From the NCBI RefSeq assembly GCF_910583865.1, contig NZ_CAJTYX010000002.1, positions 62,001-126,000 of the forward strand: a DNA stretch of 64,000 nucleotides, in the 5' to 3' direction. This DNA comes from an uncultured Muribaculum sp. (GTDB lineage Bacteria; Bacteroidota; Bacteroidia; Bacteroidales; Muribaculaceae). Both the position numbers and the translations under genes were made by a program. Under the pieces are notes generated by a model. The model saw only the letters and a list, made by a program, of their open reading frames with translations. It ran no database searches and was not told the DNA's origin. Positions 43,661 to 53,592 of the stretch are shown here, piece after piece. Within the stretch, counting starts at the first letter, position 1. Each line of letters begins with the position of its first letter.

Positions 43661-45079
43661 CTACCGGACCCCTGCAAGCGAGGAGCATACTGAACGGGCC
43701 ATCATATAGGCTCCACGAGGGTTTGGATGGTCATTTGGAGCGTATGCGCCGGCACATTCACCACGGAACACGTGTTGCAGGTCAATAAGACCGATACCGT
43801 TGTCATCTGCGAGCTTGCTTATCCGCGATATCATCTGCTCGTAGTAGCCTTTGTCGTCGAATCCCCATGAGCGTGTCTGTGGATTTACATGCACATATGG
43901 TTCTATCACGAGATAGATTTCAGGAAGCGAGGGGATCATGCGGAAAGTGTCGATAAAGGCTTGATAATCAGCAACGAATTCAGATTGATATTTTTCCCAG
44001 TTGTAAGACTTGCAGTCGTTGACCCCCAAGGCTATGATTACTATGTCGGGACTCCAGTCCAGGGCACGCTTCATGGCCGGTAGCCCGGAATAACCGAACG
44101 GTGTGCCGGCATCAGTTCCTTTGCGCAGCATCGTTGCACAACTGACTCCGAAGTTTCCTACCTCGAACCGCTCGCCGAGCAGCGACTGCAATACTGCCGG
44201 ATAGCTCTGCGTTGAGAAGTCATCGGTTCCTACACCCTCGGTCATGCTGTCTCCGATACATGCCACACGCAAAGGACGTGCATCGGCTCTGTCACCGGAC
44301 AGGCAACGTGTTATATAGTCGGCTGCGGGTGCCGAGTTGTCGAGTCCGTGTGGATGGTGGCCGCTGTGCGGACGTACAATCGACTTCATTGGCACGTTCC
44401 AGCGTTCATATGTATCCTTTATAATCTTACCATGTTTCTTGAAAGGTACGATGGAGTCCGCTCCGCCGGATAGAAGAAGTATGGGCACGCGATGCTCTAC
44501 AAGGGGAGTCAGGTTGTTTACGGCGTTATGGTGCATCTGCGGTGTGGCGATGGAATCCTCATTCCATTTACGGGACACGTCGGCATACCATTCCGGATTG
44601 ACTTTTAGTCCGTCAAGGTCTACGAGAGGATTATCGAGAATCAGTGCGCCGACAAGTTCGGGATATGTCTGGGCCCATCGCAGGCTGTAGAATCCGCCAC
44701 GGCTTAGTCCCTCCATCACTACTTTATCCATCAGGCCGCGGGCCACGGCAAAATCGTAGAATTCTTTTCCGGCGCGGATAGCCCGGGGACGTTCCCATTC
44801 GTCTGTGACATTGAAATAAGCTATGTGATAGCCTTTCTTAAGAAGTTCTTTATCGATTGACGGAAAGGCGTCGAAGAATGCCGGACGCCATACCCATGGA
44901 TTTCCTTTTAGAGGCTTCTCCGGCACAACCATTATAGCCTCACGGTCTGCGATACGGAAATCGTAACGGTCCGCGCCGTTCCATACGCTTTTTTTGCCGG
45001 GCCATTCGGCACATAGTGCAGGAAATGTTGCCGTAGCTGTCATCATACCGGCAAGAATCAGGGAAAATAATCGTTTCAT
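43661..45079 (-). CDS. Two-domain secreted esterase: alpha/beta hydrolase plus SGNH hydrolase
   Basis: 472 residues with a signal peptide (MMTATATFPALCA). Residues ~30-250 form an alpha/beta hydrolase with nucleophile Ser126 in EGLSRGGF, an Asp in SGGADSIVPF and a His in HSGHHPHG. Residues ~268-472 form an SGNH/GDSL hydrolase with the catalytic Ser278 in GDSMTEG, Gly/Asn blocks NFGVSCATM and ALGVNDCKS, and NDHPNPRG near the end, where the His is present but the usual Asp three residues before it is not. Such proteins deacylate glycans (acetyl or feruloyl groups, sialate O-acetyl). The substrate is not decided. The two hydrolase domains in one chain may work on the same glycan. Confidence 0.82.
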   Translation of the reverse strand: MKRLFSLILAGMMTATATFPALCAEWPGKKSVWNGADRYDFRIADREAIMVVPEKPLKGNPWVWRPAFFDAFPSIDKELLKKGYHIAYFNVTDEWERPRAIRAGKEFYDFAVARGLMDKVVMEGLSRGGFYSLRWAQTYPELVGALILDNPLVDLDGLKVNPEWYADVSRKWNEDSIATPQMHHNAVNNLTPLVEHRVPILLLSGGADSIVPFKKHGKIIKDTYERWNVPMKSIVRPHSGHHPHGLDNSAPAADYITRCLSGDRADARPLRVACIGDSMTEGVGTDDFSTQSYPAVLQSLLGERFEVGNFGVSCATMLRKGTDAGTPFGYSGLPAMKRALDWSPDIVIIALGVNDCKSYNWEKYQSEFVADYQAFIDTFRMIPSLPEIYLVIEPYVHVNPQTRSWGFDDKGYYEQMISRISKLADDNGIGLIDLQHVFRGECAGAYAPNDHPNPRGAYMMARSVCSSLAGVR

Positions 45080-45118
45080 TGTTTTTTAGATTGATAACTA
45101 TGTTTCGATGCTTTCCTG

Positions 45119-45126
45119 CAAAGTTA
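45119..45126 (-). promoter_or_regulatory. Predicted -7 box for the two-domain esterase
   Basis: The minus strand reads TAACTTTG, a full match, about 40 nt upstream of the esterase start. Confidence 0.6.
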
Positions 45127-45228
45127 AACCTTAATACCGTAAAAAACAACAGTGTCTGAAAGCACGTGCTGCAAAACATAGAATGGAAAAACTTGAGTAA
45201 TGCGTATGTGTCATTACTAATAATTGAT

Positions 45229-45236
45229 TAATTTTG
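45229..45236 (+). promoter_or_regulatory. Predicted -7 box for the alpha/beta hydrolase gene
   Basis: TAATTTTG matches TAnnTTTG. It predicts a leader of about 100 nt before the ATG at 45343. The -33 side is unclear. Confidence 0.45.
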
Positions 45237-45342
45237 TATTCGTTGAGCAGGCGATTATATTTGATTTGGATTGTTTTTCGGTCTTTTGCATCAATCCTTT
45301 CCGCTATTTACCAATTGCTTTGTCAAAATCACATTATATAAA

Positions 45343-46179
45343 ATGGTTATAAAAAATACATTTCATGTACGGCATAGGTATGGCGTGTCTTTATTGCTGA
45401 TGCTGTCATCAGTCATATCGGTAGCACGGACATATGTCATTGATTCAGATATATCATATTCCACAAACAAGGATTCATATTCGGTTAAACGTTGTAAGTT
45501 GGATGTCTATCATGCGGATGATACAACCCGTCTCCCGGTCATAGTCTGGTTTCATGGAGGTGGGTTGACCGGAGGGGAACGCTTCATACCGCAAGAACTG
45601 AAAAATTCGGGATATGTGATAGTCGCACCTAACTATCGACTGATGCCTGCTGTCGCGATTGATGATTGCATTGATGATGCAGCTTCTGCCGTAGCATGGA
45701 CTTTCAACAATATTTCAGAATATGGAGGAGATCCGGATAAAATATTCGTTGCAGGACACTCCGCCGGCGGGTATCTCACAAGCATGATCGGATTTGAAAA
45801 GAAATGGCTTGAAAAATATGGGATAGATGCCGACTCAATAATTGGATTAATCCCGTATAGCGGACAAGCCATAACGCATTTTGCTCAGCGACAGGCAAAA
45901 GGAATATCGGAATTCCGGCCGGTAATTGACGAATATGCCCCGCTTTATCATATCAGGAAAGATGCGCCACCTTACGTGATTATAACCGGTGATCGGGAAT
46001 TGGAACTATATGGGAGATACGAAGAAAATGCCTATCTGTGGCGAATGCTTAAACTTATCGGACATCCGGACATCCGTATCTATGAGATTGACGGGCATGG
46101 CCATGGACAAATGGTTGGTCCGGCCCATCATATCCTGAAAACCAATGTCCGCAGAATCTTAGAGGGGGCTTTCCGGTAA
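45343..46179 (+). CDS. Alpha/beta hydrolase (esterase/lipase HGGG type)
   Basis: 278 residues from ATG 45343; an in-frame start 24 codons upstream would put hydrophobic residues ahead of the signal-like segment (YGVSLLLMLSSVISVA) and is not favoured. The oxyanion motif HGGG is at 71-74 and the nucleophile Ser140 sits in GHSAGG; a His follows in HGHGQMVG. This matches the carboxylesterase/BD-FAE-like family active on acylated sugars. The C-terminal catalytic Asp is probably in ITGDRELELYG. It is AT-richer than its neighbours. Confidence 0.82.
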   Translation: MVIKNTFHVRHRYGVSLLLMLSSVISVARTYVIDSDISYSTNKDSYSVKRCKLDVYHADDTTRLPVIVWFHGGGLTGGERFIPQELKNSGYVIVAPNYRLMPAVAIDDCIDDAASAVAWTFNNISEYGGDPDKIFVAGHSAGGYLTSMIGFEKKWLEKYGIDADSIIGLIPYSGQAITHFAQRQAKGISEFRPVIDEYAPLYHIRKDAPPYVIITGDRELELYGRYEENAYLWRMLKLIGHPDIRIYEIDGHGHGQMVGPAHHILKTNVRRILEGAFR

Positions 46180-46231
46180 GCTATTTGTGTTTTTTGAACA
46201 GTAATTAGCGGGTATTTGGGATTTTACTTAA

Positions 46232-46239
46232 TAATTTTG
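46232..46239 (+). promoter_or_regulatory. Predicted -7 box for the GH127-like gene
   Basis: TAATTTTG matches TAnnTTTG with a ~70-nt leader to the ATG at 46314. Confidence 0.45.
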
Positions 46240-46313
46240 TGGTTGTCGGTAGTGTACTCTTAAATATAACCCGGTTGTAGATAAGTAACTCAATTAACCT
46301 TGTTTTGTAAAAT

Positions 46314-48371
46314 ATGAGCATCCCCAAACCATTTGTAAGCCCGTTTATTGCTGCGGCAATAACGATAACCCTAAGTTGCCCGGTCTCGGCTCATGATGAA
46401 GTGATGGTTGTAGATCGACCTTTTATTGGTCAGAATTCAAATTATGTCAATTTCCGTGCTCCATTGCAGGAGGCACCTCTTATAAAATTGCCTGTCGGTT
46501 CGATACGTCCGGTCGGATGGTTGAGGCGCATGCTTGAACTACAGCGTGACGGTCTTAACGGACAACTTGGTTCAATCAGCGCGTGGCTCGACAAAAACAA
46601 CAACCAGTGGCTTTCTGATTCCGGCGATCATGGTTGGGAGGAAGTGCCCTATTGGTTGAGGGGATATAGCTCGTTGGCCTACATTCTTGATGACGAGTCC
46701 ATGAAAAAAGAGGCAAAATTATGGTTCGATGCCGTGCTGTCCAATATTAAAGAGGACGGCTTCATAGGTCCGCGCAATTTCGAGGGCGAGAATCCGGAAT
46801 TGTGGGCGCAAATGATAATGCTATGGGCGCTTCAGACATACTATGAATATAGCGGCGACAATGCTGTATTGACTGCCATGACAAATTATTTCAAATGGGA
46901 AATGGATGTCCCCGATGAGCGTTTCATCAAAGGAGTATGGCAGGAAAAGCGTGGAGGTGATAATCTGTGGAGTGTGCTGTGGCTGTATAACCGAACAGGC
47001 GATACATCAATACTTCCGCTTGCCGACAAGCTGCACCGTAATACTTCCGATTGGACAATGAAAGACGCTTTGCCTAATTGGCACGGAGTCAATGTCGCCC
47101 AGGGATTCCGTGAGCCGGCCACATACTATATGCTTACCGGCGAAAAACGTATGCTTGATGCTACTTATGCTGCTTTTGAAGAGATGCGATGTCGCTATGG
47201 GAGAATGCCGGGCGGAATGTATGCGGCCGACGAGAATGCCCGTGTGGGATATTCCGATCCTCGCAACGGTGCGGAGACTTGTGCTGTCGTAGAGCACATG
47301 GCAAGTGACGAACTGCTGATGGCTTTCACCGGTGACCCATTCTGGGCCGACCATTGTGAGAATGTGGCATTCAATACGCTTCCGGCCGCTTTCACCGAGG
47401 ATATGAAAGCCCTGCGCTATATCACTTCTGCAAATATGGCCATAAGTGATGAGAAACTACACGGTCCGAGCATCGACAACAATCTTCGGGGCATGCTGTC
47501 CATGAGCCCGTTCTCAAGCCGTTGTTGTCAGCACAACCACGGTATGGGCTGGCCATATTTTGCGGAACATCTCACCATGGCCACTGCCGACGACGGGATT
47601 GCCACCATGCTCTATGCATCAAACGAGGCGACAGTAAAAGTCGGTAGGAATGGACGTAATGTTCGGCTCAAACAAGAGACTTATTACCCGTTTGACGGAG
47701 TAATATCGTTGGAAGTAGAGACCGAAGCTCCCGTAGAGTTCCCGCTGTATCTTAGGATTCCGTCTTGGGCCAAGGGGGCGGAAACTTCGGTCAACGGTAT
47801 TGCCCTTGATGTCGAAAATGCAGAAGGCAGGTACGTAAGGATTCTGCGTGAATGGAAGGATGGCGACAAAATAAAGCTCGACTTACCAATGAACGTCTCT
47901 CATACAATCTGGCCCGAGAATAAAAACAGCATAAGTGTCAATTACGGTCCATTGACGCTCTCGCTTAAGATTGATGAGATAAGATCGGCCCACGATAGCC
48001 GCGATCATGAGTTCGTCCAGGACGATTCACATTGGCAGGATGGTGTGGATGCCTCGAAGTGGCCATGTTATGTGTTGAAGCCTGCATCATCGTGGAACTA
48101 TGGCCTTAAAGTAAATTCCGATAATTCGCCTGTTGATTTCAAAGTTATCCGGAAAGCGTGGCCGGCTGACGATTATCCGTTTTCTCTTGAAAGCTGCCCC
48201 CTTGAATTCACGGCGGTCGGTGTGCGTATCCCATCGTGGGGATATGATGATACCGGCATGACCGACATTCTCCCTGATGAATCAGCCGAAAGAGCCGAGG
48301 AAAAATCGATACCCCTGATACCTATGGGGGCAGCCAGGTTGCGCATAAGTGCATTCCCGAAATGCCGGTAA
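46314..48371 (+). CDS. Secreted GH127-like (DUF1680) glycoside hydrolase
   Basis: 685-residue exported protein (signal peptide ending near CPVSA). It matches the DUF1680 / GH127 beta-L-arabinofuranosidase superfamily: an (alpha/alpha)6 barrel with VPYWLRGYSSLAYIL, ALQTYYEYSGDNAVL, the segment ETCAVVEHMASDELLMAFTG, and a double-Cys stretch (SRCCQHNHG) where the family places its zinc-linked catalytic Cys. A C-terminal beta-sandwich follows. Related families act on other linkages, so the substrate is uncertain. It is separated from ftsH, which converges, by a very strong terminator. Confidence 0.85.
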   Translation: MSIPKPFVSPFIAAAITITLSCPVSAHDEVMVVDRPFIGQNSNYVNFRAPLQEAPLIKLPVGSIRPVGWLRRMLELQRDGLNGQLGSISAWLDKNNNQWLSDSGDHGWEEVPYWLRGYSSLAYILDDESMKKEAKLWFDAVLSNIKEDGFIGPRNFEGENPELWAQMIMLWALQTYYEYSGDNAVLTAMTNYFKWEMDVPDERFIKGVWQEKRGGDNLWSVLWLYNRTGDTSILPLADKLHRNTSDWTMKDALPNWHGVNVAQGFREPATYYMLTGEKRMLDATYAAFEEMRCRYGRMPGGMYAADENARVGYSDPRNGAETCAVVEHMASDELLMAFTGDPFWADHCENVAFNTLPAAFTEDMKALRYITSANMAISDEKLHGPSIDNNLRGMLSMSPFSSRCCQHNHGMGWPYFAEHLTMATADDGIATMLYASNEATVKVGRNGRNVRLKQETYYPFDGVISLEVETEAPVEFPLYLRIPSWAKGAETSVNGIALDVENAEGRYVRILREWKDGDKIKLDLPMNVSHTIWPENKNSISVNYGPLTLSLKIDEIRSAHDSRDHEFVQDDSHWQDGVDASKWPCYVLKPASSWNYGLKVNSDNSPVDFKVIRKAWPADDYPFSLESCPLEFTAVGVRIPSWGYDDTGMTDILPDESAERAEEKSIPLIPMGAARLRISAFPKCR

Positions 48372-48391
48372 AACCAGCGCATTCCAATAGA

Positions 48392-48446
48392 TAATAAAGA
48401 TGGCGTTTAATATCCGTTTCCAGGTTATTAAACGCCATCTTTATTA
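48392..48446. terminator. Bidirectional terminator between the GH127-like gene and ftsH
   Basis: A 21-bp perfect inverted repeat: left arm 48392-48412 (TAATAAAGATGG...), right arm 48426-48446 (...CCATCTTTATTA), 13-nt loop. The A/T ends give T-runs on both strands, fitting two convergent genes. Confidence 0.92.
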
Positions 48447-48463
48447 GTGGATATGATTTTTCC

Positions 48464-50551
48464 TTATTTTTTAGGTACCGGGGGAGGAGTGGTGCGGGGA
48501 GTGGTGTCGGATGTGGCCCGTTCTGGTGATTCTTTTGCCGGATTCTTGTCATCCTTTTGGTCTTTGTCGGAAGATGATTTATCCGTCTTATCGAAATCGG
48601 CTGCATAAGGATCTTCATCCGATGCTTTTGCCTGTTCAATCTGTCGGGCTGCGAATATCTCGTCGGTACGTGACACCCACGGGCGCTTACCGAATATATG
48701 CTCTACATCCTCGGTGAAGATTACCTCGCGTTGGATTAAAGTACGGGCGAGTTCGTGGTGTCCGTCGGCATGCTTGCGCAGGATATCTTTAGCGCGCTCA
48801 TACTGCTCGTTGATTATGCGTGACACTTCGGCATCGATATCCTTGGCTCTCTCTTCACTGTATGGCTTCGAGAAGCCATATTCCTGACCTGTGGAGTCGT
48901 AGTAACAGAGGTTCGGCAACCTATCACTCATACCGTAGTATGCGACCATGGCATAGGCGAGTTTGGTCACGCGCTCAAGGTCGTTGGCCGCTCCGGTGGA
49001 GATATGGCCGATGAACAGTTCTTCTGCCGCACGTCCTCCGAGCGTTGAGCACATCTCATCGAGAAGAGCTTCGGCAGGAGTGATCTGGCGCTCTTCCGGC
49101 ATGTACCATGCCGCGCCGAGAGCCTTGCCACGCGGCACTATTGTGACTTTGATCAGAGGCGATGCGTAGCGGAGATGCCAGGATATGGTGGCATGGCCGG
49201 CTTCGTGGATGGCGATTGATTGCTTCTCTTCGTCGGTAGTGATCTTAGAGCGCTTCTCAAGTCCACCGATGATACGGTCGACGGCATCGTTGAAGTCCTC
49301 CTTGGTGACAGCCTTCTTGTTGTGGCGTGCAGCTATGAGTGCAGCCTCGTTGCACACGTTGGCTATGTCGGCACCGGAGAATCCGGGTGTCTGGCGGGCA
49401 AGGGTCTCAACGTCGAGAGAATCGTCGGTACGAATGTTGCGCAGATGTACGTTAAATATGGCCACGCGGTCGTTAAGGTCGGGCAGGTCGACATATATCT
49501 GTCGGTCGAAACGTCCCGCACGCATCAATGCCTTGTCGAGAATGTCGGCACGGTTGGTGGCGGCAAGGATTATCACTCCGGAATTGGAGCCGAATCCGTC
49601 CATTTCGGTGAGCAGCTGATTGAGTGTGTTCTCACGTTCGTCGTTGGCACCCATATTCGGATTACGCCCGCGAGCACGTCCTACCGCGTCGATCTCGTCG
49701 ATAAACACTATGCACGGAGCTTTTTCTTTGGCCTGACGGAATAAATCGCGCACACGCGACGCACCGACGCCGACAAACATCTCTACGAAATCGCTGCCCG
49801 ACATGGAGAAGAATGGCACGTTGGCCTCTCCTGCCACAGCTTTGGCAAGAAGGGTCTTTCCGGTGCCGGGAGGGCCTACGAGGAGCGCGCCTTTAGGTAT
49901 TTTTCCGCCGAGATCCGTGTAGCGTTGCGGGTTCTTCAAAAACTCCACAATCTCCTCGATTTCGGTCTTGGCTTCGGACAGGCCGGCCACATCCTTGAAT
50001 GTGACCTGTATCGGGCCGTCCTTGTCGAATATCTTTGCTTTGGATTTACCCACGGAGAATACTCCGCCTCCCGCGCCTCCGTCTTTGCCGGACATGCGCT
50101 TAAGCATGAACAGCCAGAATACTATGAGAAGTACCATAGGCCCGATGGACCACAGTATACCTGAGAAGTCGGTGGCTTTCTCAAACTTCACGTCACCGGT
50201 GAATATGCCGTCGGTTTTCCATTCCTCGATTTTATCCTGCAACTTGTCGGCACTGGGAATGTCGGTCAATATCTTTGCCTCCTGACCTGTACCCTTGGTA
50301 AACTGGCTCGGATGGAATATTTTGGACGCAAGCGAATCGGTGAGGTATGCCTCAGCCTGATTCTTGTTGGTGAACACGACGATTCGCTCGACTCCGCCCT
50401 CGGTCACGTATTTCTCGAAGTTGGAGTAGCTTACCTCCTTGGTTATGGAGTTGTCGTCGAAATGATATAGGGCCGCCAGAAACAGTATGAGGATAGCATA
50501 CATCCAATACATACTGAACTTTATAGTCCGTTTCTTAGGTTTCTTGTCCAT
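48464..50551 (-). CDS. ftsH: Membrane ATP-dependent zinc metalloprotease FtsH
   Basis: Hexameric AAA protease of the inner membrane that degrades misfolded or regulatory proteins. Two membrane segments (about 14-30 and 133-150) flank a periplasmic domain. The AAA module has Walker A GPPGTGKT at 226-233, Walker [12 protein letters not shown], and the second region of homology [21 protein letters not shown]. The zinc motif HEAGH is at 449-453. 695 residues, with a charged Asp/Lys/Pro tail (residues ~655-695) typical of Bacteroidetes. It follows rsfS with a 54-nt gap. Confidence 0.97.
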   Translation of the reverse strand: MDKKPKKRTIKFSMYWMYAILILFLAALYHFDDNSITKEVSYSNFEKYVTEGGVERIVVFTNKNQAEAYLTDSLASKIFHPSQFTKGTGQEAKILTDIPSADKLQDKIEEWKTDGIFTGDVKFEKATDFSGILWSIGPMVLLIVFWLFMLKRMSGKDGGAGGGVFSVGKSKAKIFDKDGPIQVTFKDVAGLSEAKTEIEEIVEFLKNPQRYTDLGGKIPKGALLVGPPGTGKTLLAKAVAGEANVPFFSMSGSDFVEMFVGVGASRVRDLFRQAKEKAPCIVFIDEIDAVGRARGRNPNMGANDERENTLNQLLTEMDGFGSNSGVIILAATNRADILDKALMRAGRFDRQIYVDLPDLNDRVAIFNVHLRNIRTDDSLDVETLARQTPGFSGADIANVCNEAALIAARHNKKAVTKEDFNDAVDRIIGGLEKRSKITTDEEKQSIAIHEAGHATISWHLRYASPLIKVTIVPRGKALGAAWYMPEERQITPAEALLDEMCSTLGGRAAEELFIGHISTGAANDLERVTKLAYAMVAYYGMSDRLPNLCYYDSTGQEYGFSKPYSEERAKDIDAEVSRIINEQYERAKDILRKHADGHHELARTLIQREVIFTEDVEHIFGKRPWVSRTDEIFAARQIEQAKASDEDPYAADFDKTDKSSSDKDQKDDKNPAKESPERATSDTTPRTTPPPVPKK

Positions 50552-50605
50552 TTAGTGATTTCTTGATGTGCAAGCTGATGTGGGATCTTAATTATGTGTG
50601 ATGGC

Positions 50606-50965
50606 TCAGTCGAGGTCTGGAATCTCCGTAATCGGGGCGTCGCTCCAAAGTTCTTCCAGATTGTAATGTTCGCGTATGTTGGGTAGGAAGATGTGTACGA
50701 ACAAGTCGCCGTAATCAATCACGATCCATTGGGAGTTCTGGTAGCCGTCGTAGTTATAAGGCTTTACTCCTGCGTGTTCCTGTACATACTCACGGACGCT
50801 GTCGGCGATGGCGTTGACCTGTGTCGGCGACGAGCCTTGGCATATGATGAATTTGTTGGCTGCGGAGCCTTCGATATGGCTCAAGTCGACAATGACAATC
50901 TTTTTGCCTTTGCGTTCCTGTATTCCCTCGATTACGAGTTTTGTGATTTCGGGTCTGTCAGTCAT
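50606..50965 (-). CDS. rsfS: Ribosomal silencing factor RsfS
   Basis: Binds uL14 on the large subunit and blocks subunit joining in starvation. 119 residues with the family stretches ERKGKKIVIVDLSHIEG, ADKFIICQGSS-like (NKFIICQGSSPTQV) and the DYQNSQWIVIDYGDLFVHIFLPNIREHYNLEELW-type C-terminus (begins near residue 74). The rsfS-ftsH pair is shared with other Bacteroidetes. Confidence 0.95.
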   Translation of the reverse strand: MTDRPEITKLVIEGIQERKGKKIVIVDLSHIEGSAANKFIICQGSSPTQVNAIADSVREYVQEHAGVKPYNYDGYQNSQWIVIDYGDLFVHIFLPNIREHYNLEELWSDAPITEIPDLD

Positions 50966-50993
50966 TTGAAATGGAGAATCGTTAAATTTAACA

Positions 50994-51001
50994 CAAAGAT
51001 A
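50994..51001 (-). promoter_or_regulatory. Predicted -7 box for rsfS-ftsH
   Basis: The minus strand reads TATCTTTG, a full match, 29 nt upstream of the rsfS start. Confidence 0.6.
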
Positions 51002-51113
51002 GGATAAATTTCTGATTTTGCAGTAATCTCACTATTATAACAATCCATCCGGCCAATTTGTCGGATGTGGAATTAAAGAATCTGAAAAACACAAGACGGA
51101 TAGGTGTACCATG

Positions 51114-52364
51114 CTATTCATAACGCATTGATTTGGCCGGACTGACTGATGCAATCAGCCTTCCGGGAATGAGAAGTACACACCATGCTACCAAAAACAC
51201 GCCTATATTCAAGGCTACAATCTGCCATATATCAATCTCTACCGGGACGAAATCAAGATAGTAGGCTTCGGGGTTGAGCGGAATGATATGGAAACGGCAT
51301 TGAAGAAACATGAGTGACAGGCCGATGATATTGCCTGTAAGCATCCCGTAGAGCACAAGTCGGCGTCCGAGCAACGAGAATATACGCCTTACAGATGCAT
51401 TGGACGCTCCCATTGCTTTCAATATGCCTATCATGCGCACACGTTCCAGAATTATTATGAACAACGATGACACCAATGTGAACCCTGACACCAAAGCCAT
51501 AAGGATGAGAATCACGACCACATTGGTGTCGAGCAGCGCAAGCCAGTTGAAATACATCATTCCGGAGGATGTCACGGTCGATATGCGATACAATCCATCG
51601 AGATTACCGGCCCATGCCTCTTTCATCATGGCTTCCTGCAACTTCAGCGCCGATGCATCAATATCGGAGGTGTCGTGCAGGTAGAGGTCGATGCGGTTGC
51701 CTTGAATGGAATCGAGGGCGTTGACCCCTTGAAGTAGCGAAATCGGCGCAAATGCGTAGACATTATCGTAATCGGAGAAATGGGTGTCGTATATTGCCGC
51801 GATGGAAAGTCGCCTTGTTCGTACACCTTCGTCGGTGAAGAAGTACATGAATACCCTGTCACCAGTCGACAGATGGAGTTTATCGGCAGTGGTGCGCGAT
51901 ATAGCCATCGAATTCGTGTCTATGGAGTCGACATGCCAAGACCCATCAGTGACCGAGCCGGTGATGAAATCGACTCCCGGACCGGGCGTAAGTCCGCGCA
52001 GTACGATTCCTTCGAAATCAGTATCGGTCTTAATTACAGCGGGATGTTCCATCACCAGCTCCGATGAGTTGAACATGTGCGTGCTGTCAATGATGGCGCG
52101 AAGCTGCGGGGAGAATGAGAGGACCGACGCGCCGCTGTCGGGAGCGGCGTTGTCGCCGGCCGCAAGGATTGACACATGGGCATCGAATCCCATAACCTTG
52201 CGACGAATCTCATGCTTGAAGCCGGTGACGATACATAACGCCGAAATCATTATGACCATCGCCAACGACATGCCGGCCACAGCCATAACGATGCTCGTAG
52301 CGGTTCCGCCACCTTTGCCGGACAGACGCAGACGCGAGGCTATGAAACTTTCATAAGCCATCAC
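51114..52364 (-). CDS. LolC/LolE-like ABC transporter permease
   Basis: 416-residue permease of the MacB/FtsX topology: an N-terminal helix (MVMAVAGMSLAMVIMISALCI-like), a large periplasmic domain (~55-265), then three C-terminal helices with VILILMALVSGFTLVSSLFIIILERVRMIGILKAMGAS as the FtsX signature (starting near residue 285). The Lol type extracts lipoproteins for outer-membrane delivery; no ATPase gene is next to it, so it must use a partner encoded elsewhere. Last gene of the operon that starts at the LptG-like gene. Confidence 0.85.
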   Translation of the reverse strand: MMAYESFIASRLRLSGKGGGTATSIVMAVAGMSLAMVIMISALCIVTGFKHEIRRKVMGFDAHVSILAAGDNAAPDSGASVLSFSPQLRAIIDSTHMFNSSELVMEHPAVIKTDTDFEGIVLRGLTPGPGVDFITGSVTDGSWHVDSIDTNSMAISRTTADKLHLSTGDRVFMYFFTDEGVRTRRLSIAAIYDTHFSDYDNVYAFAPISLLQGVNALDSIQGNRIDLYLHDTSDIDASALKLQEAMMKEAWAGNLDGLYRISTVTSSGMMYFNWLALLDTNVVVILILMALVSGFTLVSSLFIIILERVRMIGILKAMGASNASVRRIFSLLGRRLVLYGMLTGNIIGLSLMFLQCRFHIIPLNPEAYYLDFVPVEIDIWQIVALNIGVFLVAWCVLLIPGRLIASVSPAKSMRYE

Positions 52365-52372
52365 TCCTATGG

Positions 52373-53578
52373 TTAACCGTTATTGACTCTCCCCGGATAG
52401 GCTTTGAGGGCCTCCTGGAGTACTTTCATGGCTTTGGCAAGATCGTCCTTGCATAGAACATAGGCCATGCGCACTTCGTCACGCCCCATTCCTTCCGTCG
52501 TATAGAATCCTGATGCCGGTGCCATGAATATGGTTTGTCCCTCATATTCGAATTCCTCAAGGCACCATTCGCAGAACTTGTCGGCATTGTCGACCGGCAG
52601 TTTCACCACGGTGTAAAATGCCCCCATGGGTATCGGGCTGTAGCATCCCGGTATCTTGTTGAGCTGGTCGATAAGGAATTTCCTGCGCTCTACATATTCA
52701 TTATAAGTGGCGAGCATATATTCCTGGGGGGTATCAATCGAGGCCTCGGCAACTATCTGACCGAGAAGAGGTGGGCTGAGACGGGCCTGACAGAACTTCA
52801 TGATGTTCTTTTTCAGCTCTTTATGCTTTGTAATCAAGGCGCCGACGCGTATGCCGCATTCATTGTATCGCTTTGATACCGAGTCAATAAGCACTACCTT
52901 GTCCTCTATGCCCGGAAGATGAAACGCAGATATATAGGGTGCTCCGGTATAGCAGAATTCACGATATACTTCATCGGAATAGAGGAACAGGTCGTATTTC
53001 TTTACGAGATCGCGAATCTGGAGCATCTCTTTCATCGTGTAGAGATATCCGGTAGGATTATTAGGATTACAGATCAGTATACCCTTTGTCTTTGGTGTAA
53101 TGAGCTTCTCGAACTTTTCTACCGGCGGTAGGGAGAAGCCTTCGTCGATTGACGATGGTACAGTGATGATCTTGGCTCCTGCCGATATGGCAAAAGCCAT
53201 ATAATTTGCATAGGCAGGCTCAGGCACAATGATTTCATCGCCCGGATCGAGTGTCGCCATAAATGCGAACAACACTGCTTCGCTGCCACCGGTAGTGACG
53301 ATGATATCGTCTGTGTCAACCTCTATATTGAAGCGATGATAGTATTGACGCAACTTTTCCCGGAGGGACAACAATCCTTCCGAAGGGCTGTATTCAAGGA
53401 CTTTCCTGTCGATATGACGCAGAGCCTCAAGACCTTCTTCGGGAGTGGGCACATCCGGCTGGCCTATGTTGAGATGATATACCTTGATACCGCGTTCTTT
53501 GGCCTTGTCGGCGAGAGGGACGAGACGGCGGATAGGTGAAGCGGGCATTTCAGAACCGCGTTGAGAAACTTTAGGCAT
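52373..53578 (-). CDS. Pyridoxal-phosphate aminotransferase (aspartate aminotransferase family)
   Basis: 401-residue class I/II aminotransferase. It has YHLNIGQPDVPTP, the cofactor-ring segment NPNNPTGY and the Schiff-base Lys in DSVSKRYNECGIRVG. SAVLFAF-like helix (GGSEAVLFAFMATL) binds the phosphate. Substrate range cannot be read from the sequence; aspartate or broad-specificity is likely. Its gene lies 14 nt after ribBA and 8 nt before the permease gene. Confidence 0.9.
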   Translation of the reverse strand: MPKVSQRGSEMPASPIRRLVPLADKAKERGIKVYHLNIGQPDVPTPEEGLEALRHIDRKVLEYSPSEGLLSLREKLRQYYHRFNIEVDTDDIIVTTGGSEAVLFAFMATLDPGDEIIVPEPAYANYMAFAISAGAKIITVPSSIDEGFSLPPVEKFEKLITPKTKGILICNPNNPTGYLYTMKEMLQIRDLVKKYDLFLYSDEVYREFCYTGAPYISAFHLPGIEDKVVLIDSVSKRYNECGIRVGALITKHKELKKNIMKFCQARLSPPLLGQIVAEASIDTPQEYMLATYNEYVERRKFLIDQLNKIPGCYSPIPMGAFYTVVKLPVDNADKFCEWCLEEFEYEGQTIFMAPASGFYTTEGMGRDEVRMAYVLCKDDLAKAMKVLQEALKAYPGRVNNG

Positions 53579-53592
53579 ATGGCTGGAATGCT

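Noticed and set aside
51046..51067. Short CATCCG/CGGATG hairpin after the LolE-like gene
   Set aside because: Only 6 bp and no clear T-run on the minus strand; too weak to call a terminator.
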